A stretch of 21,562 nucleotides of DNA. Source: Caryophanales bacterium (GTDB taxonomy: Bacteria > Bacillota_I > Bacilli_A > RF39 > UBA660). A model generated the notes under the pieces. That model was not told the DNA's origin. It ran no database searches and was given only the letters and a program-made list of their open reading frames with translations. The stretch lies in contig JAEEZO010000050.1 of assembly GCA_016291895.1 (NCBI GenBank), forward strand, positions 1-21,562, read 5' to 3'. Shown piece by piece: positions 1-6,269 of the stretch (position 1 is the stretch's first letter; the number at the start of each line of letters is the position of its first letter). The position numbers and the translations under genes are program-made.

Positions 1-647
1 AAGAAAATGGTGAATATGATTTTGAATGTTTAGAGGCTGTTGATTTAAAACTATTTAGTAAGACAATGAAGTCATTACTAGATGGTAAAGAAACGGCAAT
101 GCCTACATTTGATTTCTATTCTGGAGAAAAGAAATTTAAAACAAAAATGAAGCTACAAGATGAAGATATCTTATTGATTGAAGGTATTCATGCCTTAAAT
201 CCAAAAGTATTAGCGGATATTGATGCTAATAAAAAGTTCAAGATTTATTTATCACCATTAACAGCAGTTAATATTGATAGAGATAATCGAATTTTCTTAA
301 CAGATAATAGATTGCTTCGCCGTATGATAAGAGATAATCGTACAAGAGGATATACTCCTTCTGATACATTAAATATTTGGGATGATGTTCGTGCTGGTGA
401 AGAGAAATATATCTTCCCATTCCAAGATGAAGCAGATGTTGTCTTTAACACATCGTTAATATATGAATTTTGTATTTTAAAAACATATGTTTTACCATTA
501 TTATTCTCGGTAAAAATGGATGATCCAAATTATGATGAAGCTGTAAGACTTATGAAGGTATTAGATTTATTCTTACCAATGACAAGTGAAGCCATTCCAG
601 CAGATTCAATATTAAGAGAATTTATAGGAAATAGTTATTTTGAATAG
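1..647 (+). CDS. Uridine kinase-family nucleoside kinase, 3' part (5' truncated by window edge)
   Basis: The open frame runs in from the window edge (first whole codon at position 3) and ends with TAG, so the start and the N-terminal P-loop are missing; the first in-frame ATG (66) is internal. The visible 215 codons match the C-terminal two thirds of the uridine kinase family that phosphorylates uridine/cytidine in pyrimidine salvage. Recognisable blocks are a PTFDF segment, LIEGIHALN (the acidic strand and turn after the nucleoside site), RRMIRDNRTRGYTP (the Arg-rich lid typical of the family), a GEEKYIFPFQDEADVVFN segment, and a helical C-terminus. This pattern resembles the long Firmicute version that carries an N-terminal TGS/ThrRS-like region, which would lie upstream. 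The stop codon overlaps the ribosome binding site of gap, so the two are probably co-transcribed. Confidence 0.85.
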   Translation, partial: ENGEYDFECLEAVDLKLFSKTMKSLLDGKETAMPTFDFYSGEKKFKTKMKLQDEDILLIEGIHALNPKVLADIDANKKFKIYLSPLTAVNIDRDNRIFLTDNRLLRRMIRDNRTRGYTPSDTLNIWDDVRAGEEKYIFPFQDEADVVFNTSLIYEFCILKTYVLPLLFSVKMDDPNYDEAVRLMKVLDLFLPMTSEAIPADSILREFIGNSYFE

Positions 648-656
648 GAGGTATTT

Positions 657-1658
657 ATGAGAGTAGCGATAAATGGTTTTGGAAGAATAGGTAGATTAGT
701 TTATAGATTGATGGATAATGATCCAACTTTAGAGGTTGTAGCAATTAATGATTTAACAGATGCAGAACAACTTGCATATTTATTAAAATATGATACAAAT
801 CATCGTAATTATCGTATTGATGATATTAGTTTCGATGAAGAAAATTTAATTGTTGGTGGTAAAAAAATAAGAGTATATGCTGAAAAAGATCCAGCTATGT
901 TGCCATGGGCAGAACTTGGTATTGATGTAGTATTTGAATGTACTGGATTATTTACTGACGTAGAAAAAGCTTCTGCACATATTAATGCTGGTGCTAAAAG
1001 AGTAATAATTTCTGCACCTGCTAAAGGAGAAGCTAAAACGGTTGTATATAACGTAAATCATAATATTTTAGATGGTACTGAAAAGATTATATCAGCAGCA
1101 AGCTGTACAACAAACTGTCTTGCTCCAGTACTTAAAGTAATTGAAGATAATATTGGTATTACTAAAGGATATATGACAACAGTTCATGCTTATACCAATG
1201 ATCAAGCAACTCTTGATGTTGCTCATAAAAAAGGTATTAAAGCAAGACGAGGAAGAGCATGTGGAGCAAACATTGTTCCAGCGTCTACTGGTGCTGCATC
1301 AGCAATTGGTTTAGTTATTCCATCTCTTAAAGGAAAACTAGATGGTAGTGCTATGCGTGTTCCTGTTCCAACAGGAAGTGTTATTGATTTAACTCTTGAA
1401 TTAAATCGTAATACATCAGTTGAAGAAATTAATAATTTATTTATAAATAACCAAAATGAAACGTTAAAGTTTACAATGGATCCAATTGTATCAAGTGATG
1501 TTATTGGATCACATTATGGAGCTGTCGTTGATGGATTATGTACTAATGTTCTAGAAGTAGATGGCAAGCAATTAGTTAAAATTGTTGCTTGGTATGATAA
1601 TGAAATGGGATATAGTACACAAATGGTTAGAACCGCACGTTTCTTAGTAAGTAGGTAA
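657..1658 (+). CDS. gap: Glyceraldehyde-3-phosphate dehydrogenase, type I (NAD-dependent)
   Basis: Glycolytic enzyme that converts glyceraldehyde-3-phosphate, NAD and phosphate to 1,3-bisphosphoglycerate in the cytoplasm. The 333-aa length is standard. The N-terminal Rossmann motif INGFGRIGR is at residues 5-13 and the NAD-preferring Asp follows Asn at 31-32. The catalytic segment SCTTNC (149-154) carries the nucleophile Cys150, and the catalytic His is His177 in TTVHAYT. The C-terminal WYDNEMGYS (312-320) is also typical. The start follows a strong GGAGG that overlaps the stop of the preceding kinase gene. No second gap paralogue is seen here, and the conserved Asp32 argues for the glycolytic rather than the NADP gluconeogenic type. 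A very short membrane protein gene follows 4 bases later. Confidence 0.98.
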   Translation: MRVAINGFGRIGRLVYRLMDNDPTLEVVAINDLTDAEQLAYLLKYDTNHRNYRIDDISFDEENLIVGGKKIRVYAEKDPAMLPWAELGIDVVFECTGLFTDVEKASAHINAGAKRVIISAPAKGEAKTVVYNVNHNILDGTEKIISAASCTTNCLAPVLKVIEDNIGITKGYMTTVHAYTNDQATLDVAHKKGIKARRGRACGANIVPASTGAASAIGLVIPSLKGKLDGSAMRVPVPTGSVIDLTLELNRNTSVEEINNLFINNQNETLKFTMDPIVSSDVIGSHYGAVVDGLCTNVLEVDGKQLVKIVAWYDNEMGYSTQMVRTARFLVSR

Positions 1659-1662
1659 TAAT

Positions 1663-1821
1663 ATGATAGAGTTTTTTAGAGATACCTTAGATGGAAGAGT
1701 CTATTTAGTTACAGCTGTAATTTGTGTCTTTCTTATCCTTGCATGCATAGGTTATCTAGTAACTAAAAAAATCGAGGAAGATAAAAAGAAATTACTTGCT
1801 GTCCAACCTCCACAAATGTAG
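1663..1821 (+). CDS. Small single-span membrane protein (52 aa), unknown function
   Basis: A 52-codon frame begins at ATG 1663, four bases after the gap stop, and ends with TAG at 1819-1821 just before a terminator. The product has a short acidic/basic N-terminus (MIEFFRDTLDG), a hydrophobic segment at about residues 15-34 (with VTAVICVFLILACIGYLV), then a Lys/Glu-rich cytoplasmic-looking tail ending in QPPQM. No strong ribosome binding site is visible (GTAGGTAATAAT precedes it), so translational coupling to gap is likely. Coding is supported by its exact fit between the gap stop and the terminator and by a clean membrane-protein composition. Function is not recognised; it is too small to assign by family. 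Confidence 0.6.
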   Translation: MIEFFRDTLDGRVYLVTAVICVFLILACIGYLVTKKIEEDKKKLLAVQPPQM

Positions 1822-1824
1822 AAT

Positions 1825-1848
1825 AGTGATATTTTATATCACTTTTTT
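1825..1848 (+). terminator. Rho-independent terminator after gap and the small membrane protein
   Basis: A perfect 8-bp stem (AGTGATAT / ATATCACT) with a 3-base loop is followed by six T residues. It sits four bases after the 52-aa gene and separates the gap unit from ftsEX. Confidence 0.8.
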
Positions 1849-1879
1849 CTTTGTAAAATTTTATTTTTTGTTATACTTA

Positions 1880-1888
1880 TGATATAAT
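1880..1888 (+). promoter_or_regulatory. Extended -10 promoter for ftsEX
   Basis: TGATATAAT matches TGn plus a perfect TATAAT, 26 bases before the ftsE start. No good -35 box lies 16-18 bases upstream, which is common for extended -10 promoters. The GTAAGGTGA ribosome binding site follows. Confidence 0.6.
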
Positions 1889-1913
1889 TTCAATTAGAGA
1901 GTAAGGTGAAGAT

Positions 1914-2612
1914 ATGGGATTTATTGAATTTAATAATGTCTCTAAGCAATACAAAAATGGCGTTACAGCCTTATATGATTTAGATTTATCGATTGAAAAA
2001 GGTGACTTTGTCTTTATAATTGGTGGATCTGGTAGTGGTAAAAGTACGTTAATAAAATTGTTATATAGAGAAGAAAAACCAACTAAAGGTATTATTAAAG
2101 TTGGTGGAATAAATGTATCTAAATTAAGAAATAGAAATGTATATAAATTAAGAAGAAAACTTGGTATTGTTTTCCAAGATTATCGATTATTACCAAAATT
2201 AACAGTATATGAAAATGTTTCTTTTGCTTTGGAAGCTATTGGTGAAAAGAAAAGTAATATAAGACCTAAAGTTTTAAAGGCACTAGAACTTGTTGGATTA
2301 AAAAATAAAGTAAGAGAATATCCTGATAATTTAGCAGGTGGGGAGCAACAAAGGGTAGCGATTGCAAGAGCAATTGTTAATGAACCTCCACTACTAATAT
2401 GTGATGAACCAACAGGTAACCTTGACCCAACAAGAAGTTTAGAAATCGTTAAATTAATTGAAGAAATTAATAAAAAAGTTGGAACAACAGTTCTTATGGT
2501 TACTCATGATGAAGTAATTGTTAATAAAATGAAGAAACATGTTATTGCCCTTAAAGATGGACATTTATACAAAGATTACAAGAAAGGGGAGTATGTAAAT
2601 GAAGTTCTTTAG
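1914..2612 (+). CDS. ftsE: Cell division ATP-binding protein FtsE
   Basis: Cytoplasmic ABC ATPase that, with FtsX, transmits ATP hydrolysis across the membrane to peptidoglycan hydrolases rather than transporting a solute. In the 232-aa protein the Walker A GGSGSGKST lies at 37-45, the Q-loop is at VFQDYRLLP, the ABC signature is LAGGEQQRVAIARA (Ala replaces the usual Ser), and the Walker B is LLICDEPTGNLDP. These sequences, in particular the VFQDYRLLP loop, are characteristic of FtsE rather than of LolD or MacB ATPases. The gene overlaps ftsX by 14 bases, which implies translational coupling. A terminator and an extended -10 promoter lie upstream, so ftsEX is its own transcription unit. Confidence 0.96.
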   Translation: MGFIEFNNVSKQYKNGVTALYDLDLSIEKGDFVFIIGGSGSGKSTLIKLLYREEKPTKGIIKVGGINVSKLRNRNVYKLRRKLGIVFQDYRLLPKLTVYENVSFALEAIGEKKSNIRPKVLKALELVGLKNKVREYPDNLAGGEQQRVAIARAIVNEPPLLICDEPTGNLDPTRSLEIVKLIEEINKKVGTTVLMVTHDEVIVNKMKKHVIALKDGHLYKDYKKGEYVNEVL

Positions 2613-3507
2613 AATATTTGCTAGAAGTTTTCGTGATTCCCTTAAAAGTATAGGACGTAATTTTTCTTTGTCTATTGCATCAATTACTTGTGTAATGATA
2701 ACTTTGATTATTGTAGGAGCAGCTTTATTATTAACATATAATATTGATAATGCTACTAATTCATTAAAAAATGATTTATCAATTGTCGTTTTTGTTAGTA
2801 ATGAAGCAGACCAATTTGATATAACAACGATTGATACAAAGATTAAAGGAATAAGTAATGTTGATACGAAAAATGTAACATTAAAAACGAAAGCTGAAAT
2901 CAAACAAGAAATGATGGAAAGTAATGATACTTTTAAAAACATTATGGAAGATTGGGATGATGATGAGAATCCTCTTCAAAATGTATATATCGTAAAAGTT
3001 ATTAATGCTGATAAAATTGAGAATACAGCTAAAGAGATCGAAAAAATAGAAAAAGTAGCTCAAGTTAAATATGGTGAAGGAACTGTAGGAACTTTATTAT
3101 TGGCCTTTAATTCCATCAAAAAAGGCTCTTATATCGCTGTTGTGGCATTAATAGTAGTTACAGTCTTCCTAATTATAAATACTATTAAATTGACTATTTT
3201 CTCACGTAAGAGAGAAATATCAATTATGAGACTTGTTGGTGCAAGTAATTCATCAATAAAGATGCCATTTGTTTTTGAAGGAATGTTCTTAGGAATAATT
3301 GGTTCAATTGTACCTATAATATTAATGGTTTATACATATAATTGGATATATGAAAACTTTAATGGTAAATTATTACTTGCTGATATCTTTAAAATAATTG
3401 AACCATCTAAAATACTATTTAATTCTTGCTTAATTATATTAGCTATAGGAACAGTTGTTGGTATGTTTGGTAGTTCAATGGCTGTAAGAAAATATTTAAA
3501 AGTATAA
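2599..3507 (+). CDS. ftsX: Cell division protein FtsX
   Basis: Membrane partner of FtsE. In Firmicutes FtsX activates extracellular peptidoglycan hydrolases such as CwlO or PcsB. The 302-aa protein has the expected layout: an amphipathic N-terminus (FARSFRDSLKSIGRN), TM1 at about 27-48, an extracellular domain of roughly 120 residues rich in acidic residues, TM2 at about 177-197, TM3 near 225-245 and TM4 near 275-295. A basic cytoplasmic loop SRKREISIMRLVGAS follows TM2, typical of FtsX/MacB permeases. The start is set by AGGGGAG eight bases upstream, inside the end of ftsE. The substrate hydrolase is unknown; the M23 peptidase encoded at 17680 is one candidate, by inference only. Confidence 0.95.
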   Translation: MKFFRIFARSFRDSLKSIGRNFSLSIASITCVMITLIIVGAALLLTYNIDNATNSLKNDLSIVVFVSNEADQFDITTIDTKIKGISNVDTKNVTLKTKAEIKQEMMESNDTFKNIMEDWDDDENPLQNVYIVKVINADKIENTAKEIEKIEKVAQVKYGEGTVGTLLLAFNSIKKGSYIAVVALIVVTVFLIINTIKLTIFSRKREISIMRLVGASNSSIKMPFVFEGMFLGIIGSIVPIILMVYTYNWIYENFNGKLLLADIFKIIEPSKILFNSCLIILAIGTVVGMFGSSMAVRKYLKV

Positions 3508-3510
3508 TAA

Positions 3511-3540
3511 AAAAGATAAGTTTGAAACTTATCTTTTTTT
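3511..3540. terminator. Bidirectional terminator between ftsX and the convergent beta-tail gene
   Basis: A near-perfect inverted repeat AAAAGATAAGTTT / AAACTTATCTTTT (13 bp with one base between the arms, so effectively about a 10-bp stem) has a T run on the right and an A run on the left. It can terminate both ftsX and the minus-strand operon that ends at 3550. Confidence 0.85.
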
Positions 3541-3549
3541 ATTTCTTAA

Positions 3550-4119
3550 TTAAAAACTAATTGATGCACTATTTGTTACATATGTTGTAAAATCAGTATC
3601 TGTTTTAATACTAAATGTTTGAGTAGATGTTGAAGGTGTATCACCTAAATTATATCCAGTTACTCTTGTAGGATCTGCTGTATCACCATATACAGCAGTA
3701 TATGTTCTAACTTCTTTTTTATAAGTTATTGTTGGATATCCTTCACCATCAACATTAGTTTCTGTTACAAAGTATTTAATTTGTTTTGTTGTATTATCAT
3801 CTTCAATTTTACAAGGTGTATCAGATACTTTACTAGCTGCATCTCTAGCCCAACCATCAAATTTTTGAGCTTTTGCAATCATATCATCATATTTTGCTTG
3901 CATTTTATCAAGTAAATCTGTTGATTTATCATTAATAGTAGTAATCATTGCAAGCCAACTATCTCTTGTTTCAGCGATAGATGAAAGATCACTATCATCG
4001 ATTATTTTTTTATAAGTATCACTTATTGTTTTTATTGTTGTATCAATATTTAATTTAGCTTCTTCAAGTGGCCTTTTAAAATTTGTTACAACTAATTCTT
4101 CATATGAAATTCTTGCCAT
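3550..4119 (-). CDS. Module A small protein: helical N-terminal half with beta-rich tail (189 aa), WXG-like, unknown function
   Basis: No family is recognised with certainty. Residues 1-100 are predicted to be almost entirely helical and hydrophilic (ARISYEELV, a heptad-like stretch to KAQKFDGWARDAASKVSD), with a lone Trp near residue 54. This fits a WXG100/LXG-like helical hairpin. Residues about 110-189 are Thr/Tyr/Asp-rich and beta-like (ITYKKEVRTYTAV ... FTTYVTN). There is no signal peptide or membrane segment. Its TAGGAGGTAG ribosome binding site overlaps the stop of the upstream membrane repeat gene nine bases away, so the two are co-translated. The 224-aa protein encoded at 10998 has the same architecture and a similar YxxxKxxVRT core, and also follows a membrane repeat gene. 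By context it is probably a substrate or accessory of a WXG100-linked system. Confidence 0.65.
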   Translation of the reverse strand: MARISYEELVVTNFKRPLEEAKLNIDTTIKTISDTYKKIIDDSDLSSIAETRDSWLAMITTINDKSTDLLDKMQAKYDDMIAKAQKFDGWARDAASKVSDTPCKIEDDNTTKQIKYFVTETNVDGEGYPTITYKKEVRTYTAVYGDTADPTRVTGYNLGDTPSTSTQTFSIKTDTDFTTYVTNSASISF

Positions 4120-4128
4120 AACTACCTC

Positions 4129-5385
4129 CTAAAATTCTACCCATTGTTCTTCAGGAGAACCTTCTTCAGAAATCTTAGCACTTGTAATATTTCCGTCTTC
4201 ATCTGATTTATAATCATAAATATTATATTCTCCTTCAGGAAGAGCTTCTTCATCGGCTACACTATCACCGTTTTCTTGTTTTTTCTTAACGTAGATAGTT
4301 GCTCCTAAACCAACAACTAGAACACCTAGGACACCACCAAGAATCTTATTCTTGCTGCTACTAATTGTAACTTTTGATCCGTTACCTAAGTCAACATTTT
4401 GTGGATTAGTAAATGTGTAACCATATTGTTCAAATGTTCCGCCATCAATATACTTACCATCTTTATAGATTTGAATCCATTGTTCAGGTTCGCCTTCTTT
4501 ACTAATTCTAATTGCTGTAACATTTGAATTAGAATCAGAAGCGATAGCATAAACTTTATATTTACCTGGCTCTAATTGGCCAATTAAATTATTGTCTTTA
4601 TCATAAATAGGAATACCACCACTAGTACAATCAAATGATCCTACTTGGTTAGTTTCATAATAAGAACCTACTGGTACACCATCTTGAACAACTCTAATCC
4701 ATTGTTCAGGTTCTGTTCCATCAGGACTTACCCTAACAGCGATAACATTTCCATTTCCATCTTTTAGTTCTTCATAAACTTTATATTGACTTGTTGTTGC
4801 TGTTCCCGTTGGATTACCATTTTCGTCAGTAATAATTGTTCCATCTTTTGTTACTGTTAATGTTCCTAAACCATTATTTGTTGTTGGGTCAGTAGAATCT
4901 GTATTGAATTGATCAATTAAAGAATCAACTGTTGGTGTAACTGCTACAACTACTTCTTCGTCTTCAGTTGGATTTTCATCAGTTGGCTCTTCTTCGGTTG
5001 GAGTCTCATCTGTTGGTTCTTCTTCAGTAGGAGTTTCTGGATCTGGTGTCCAATCATCTCCACCGCTCCAGTTGTTATTTCCACGTGGACGACGACTTTC
5101 TTCCTCTTCTTCCTCGCCATCTTCATCGGTCATAATGATTCCTTCAAAGACTTGGGCCATTTCCATACCTATTTTATTAATGCATCCAGCGATTGTTTGA
5201 TCTGACTCATCTCCAGGTTCACCACACCATTCTTTAGCATCAAATTTATCACCAATTATTTCTTTAGGCTTAACTTCTACAATTTGTTCATCTGTATTAT
5301 ATTTGTTTATTCTTTCAAAAGCATCAGTTCTTTGTTTTAAATTGGCATTTAATATTGTTAGTACATCTGTATCGATTGTTAACAT
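4129..5385 (-). CDS. Module A C-terminally membrane-anchored repeat protein (418 aa)
   Basis: Not a recognised named family. Start chosen at ATG 5385: AGGTGATGAA precedes it, whereas the upstream ATG (5403) overlaps the AGGA of the same ribosome binding site. Numbering from that start: 1-90 is helical and has a WCG (WXG-like) motif at 53-55; about 91-112 is Glu-rich then Asn/Trp-rich; 117-144 is a Pro-Thr-Glu linker with three decapeptide copies. Two repeat units follow, with Tyr positions at 201 and 276 and the core AI/VRxSxxGxPEQWI. A membrane segment (about 347-366) is followed by VKKKQ. The acidic tail (383-418) is itself a degenerate repeat unit ending in PEEQWVEF. The absence of an N-terminal signal peptide, with Lys residues after the span, suggests N-out/C-in topology, possibly through type VII-type export. 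There is no LPxTG motif. Confidence 0.75.
   Translation of the reverse strand: MLTIDTDVLTILNANLKQRTDAFERINKYNTDEQIVEVKPKEIIGDKFDAKEWCGEPGDESDQTIAGCINKIGMEMAQVFEGIIMTDEDGEEEEEESRRPRGNNNWSGGDDWTPDPETPTEEEPTDETPTEEEPTDENPTEDEEVVVAVTPTVDSLIDQFNTDSTDPTTNNGLGTLTVTKDGTIITDENGNPTGTATTSQYKVYEELKDGNGNVIAVRVSPDGTEPEQWIRVVQDGVPVGSYYETNQVGSFDCTSGGIPIYDKDNNLIGQLEPGKYKVYAIASDSNSNVTAIRISKEGEPEQWIQIYKDGKYIDGGTFEQYGYTFTNPQNVDLGNGSKVTISSSKNKILGGVLGVLVVGLGATIYVKKKQENGDSVADEEALPEGEYNIYDYKSDEDGNITSAKISEEGSPEEQWVEF
4954..5037 (-). repeat. 30-bp coding tandem repeat (Pro-Thr-Glu linker)
   Basis: Three in-frame 30-base units encode ETPTEEEPTD, ETPTEEEPTD and a diverged ENPTEDEE inside the membrane repeat protein. 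The first two are identical at protein level but differ at several bases, so the copies are not recent. Such linkers usually span the cell wall. Confidence 0.75.
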
Positions 5386-5407
5386 TTCATCACCTATCCT
5401 CATTATA

Positions 5408-5436
5408 ATTATAAAGTATTATTTGATTGAATGCAA
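5408..5436 (-). promoter_or_regulatory. Promoter for the minus-strand module A operon
   Basis: Read on the minus strand: TTGCAT, 17-base spacer, perfect TATAAT (complement of 5408-5413). It lies 23 bases before the chosen ATG at 5385. A second TATAAT (complement of 5402-5407) directly follows. The -35 hexamer is identical to that of the divergent WXG100 promoter. Confidence 0.65.
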
Positions 5437-5472
5437 TTTTAAAACAATTATTACAAGAGTTATTTTGTTTAT

Positions 5473-5502
5473 TTTACATTTTTCGTCGATATATCGTGTA
5501 AA
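5473..5502. promoter_or_regulatory. Candidate operator in the divergent module A intergenic region
   Basis: Between the two divergent promoters are TTTACA (5473-5478), the perfect 10-bp palindrome CGATATATCG (5487-5496) and TGTAAA (5497-5502), which pairs with the first hexamer. The spacing is asymmetric, so this may be a simple palindromic operator or a chance AT-rich inverted repeat. No known regulator box is matched with confidence. Confidence 0.3.
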
Positions 5503-5517
5503 TTTAAAGTATAAAGT

Positions 5518-5546
5518 TTGCATTTATAAAATCTAGATGATAGAAT
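5518..5546 (+). promoter_or_regulatory. Promoter for the module A WXG100 pair
   Basis: TTGCAT (5518-5523), a 17-base spacer ending in TGA, then TAGAAT (5541-5546), making an extended -10 (TGn). It is 24 bases upstream of the ATG at 5570. Confidence 0.6.
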
Positions 5547-5569
5547 GAAAATAGAGAGGAGTGTATAAT

Positions 5570-5881
5570 ATGGGCATGATTTCAGTTAATCCTGAAAAAT
5601 TAAATGAATTATCAGAATATTATAGCAATAAATTTGATACAACATATAGAGATGTAACAGAAAGATTCGGAACAACTATTGGAAAGTTGTCAACTACTTG
5701 GGAAGGTGAGGAGGCAACTACTGCTAATGCAGCATATGAAAAAATTAAAGCTTCCCTACAAAGAATAGAAGAAAGATCTAACGATATTAAACGTATTGTT
5801 GCTGGAAAAGCAACTGGATTCCAAGAAACTGTTGATAATACTAAGAGAAGTTTCAATCAAATGGATGACGTAAAATTTTAA
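5570..5881 (+). CDS. WXG100-family protein (module A, 103 aa)
   Basis: Small helical-hairpin protein of the ESAT-6/WXG100 superfamily, which forms dimers and is exported by type VII secretion ATPases. The 103-aa length is standard for the family. Helix 1 starts MGMISVNPEKLNEL, the turn carries W44-E-G46 in LSTTWEGEEATTANAAYEKI, and helix 2 runs through LQRIEERSNDIKRI. There is no signal peptide or Cys. The start is chosen from GAGAGGAG seven bases before ATG 5570; a GTG nine bases upstream lies within that ribosome binding site. A non-canonical WXG-like partner follows 21 bases later. No FtsK/SpoIIIE-type ATPase is nearby, so the secretion machine must be elsewhere if present. Confidence 0.88.
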   Translation: MGMISVNPEKLNELSEYYSNKFDTTYRDVTERFGTTIGKLSTTWEGEEATTANAAYEKIKASLQRIEERSNDIKRIVAGKATGFQETVDNTKRSFNQMDDVKF

Positions 5882-5902
5882 TATAAGGAGTAATTAGTAA
5901 TT

Positions 5903-6175
5903 ATGGATAATAGAAAGATTAATGTAGAAGAAGCTAAACAACAAATTACTGAATTAAAGAATGTTAGAGAAGAGTTAGAAAAAGTTGTTAGTGAACTTGA
6001 AACTCAATTCTTAGCAGAATTTTCTAATGCTTATGATAGCCAAAGAGCTCAAGAATTAAAAGCTAACATTGATGCAATGAAAGTAGAAATTGATAGTATT
6101 AATAAAGAAACAAATACAATTACACAAATTAGTGAAGAATATGTAAGAAGTTCTGAAGCTACTGATGTACAATAA
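5903..6175 (+). CDS. WXG100-like partner protein without the Trp motif (module A, 90 aa)
   Basis: A 90-aa, all-helical, strongly hydrophilic protein: helix 1 about 6-40 (VEEAKQQITELKNVREELEKV), a turn at FSNAYDSQRAQEL (40-52), and helix 2 about 50-80. The turn aligns with LSTAWKSGNATL of the 116-aa protein at 12042 (hydrophobic, Ser, x, Ala, aromatic, x, Ser), with Tyr replacing Trp and Gly lost. It thus looks like a diverged ESAT-6-type partner that would pair with the 103-aa WXG100 protein upstream. The ribosome binding site AAGGAG is 12 bases from the ATG, a long spacing. A UACG-loop terminator closes the two-gene unit. Confidence 0.75.
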   Translation: MDNRKINVEEAKQQITELKNVREELEKVVSELETQFLAEFSNAYDSQRAQELKANIDAMKVEIDSINKETNTITQISEEYVRSSEATDVQ

Positions 6176-6176
6176 G

Positions 6177-6195
6177 AAAAGCTACGGCTTTTTTT
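6177..6195 (+). terminator. Terminator with UACG tetraloop
   Basis: The stem AAAAGC / GCTTTT closes a TACG loop, giving the very stable C(UACG)G tetraloop, followed by a run of seven T. It ends the WXG100 pair and isolates it from the clpB promoter. Confidence 0.75.
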
Positions 6196-6208
6196 ATTTT
6201 CTCTTCTT

Positions 6209-6235
6209 TTAGCACTCTCTATTGACAAGTGCTAA
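6209..6235 (+). promoter_or_regulatory. CIRCE operator (HrcA-binding site) upstream of clpB
   Basis: TTAGCACTC, a 9-base spacer, then AAGTGCTAA. This is the CIRCE inverted repeat (TTAGCACTC-N9-GAGTGCTAA) with one mismatch in the right arm. CIRCE is the binding site of the heat-shock repressor HrcA, so clpB here should be HrcA-repressed and heat-induced. The -35 box lies in the spacer. Confidence 0.93.
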
Positions 6236-6249
6236 AATAGTGCTATAAT
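6222..6249 (+). promoter_or_regulatory. Sigma-A type clpB promoter embedded in CIRCE
   Basis: Perfect TTGACA (6222-6227), a 16-base spacer ending in TGC, and perfect TATAAT (6244-6249). The -35 hexamer overlaps the CIRCE spacer and the first base of its right arm, so HrcA binding would block polymerase directly. Confidence 0.9.
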
Positions 6250-6269
6250 CTTTTTTAAGAGGTGAGATT

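Noticed and set aside
2565..2942. A hydrophobic minus-strand frame opposite ftsX
   Set aside because: The reverse of a membrane-protein gene often looks hydrophobic; ftsX is well supported on the other strand.
4129..5385. Sortase (LPxTG) anchoring of the repeat proteins
   Set aside because: A hydrophobic segment followed by Lys residues is present, but no LPxTG-like motif precedes it and a long structured tail follows it.
5303..5536. A plus-strand frame antisense to the start of the 418-aa gene
   Set aside because: Composition is typical of an AT-rich antisense shadow, it spans the divergent promoters, and it has no ribosome binding site.
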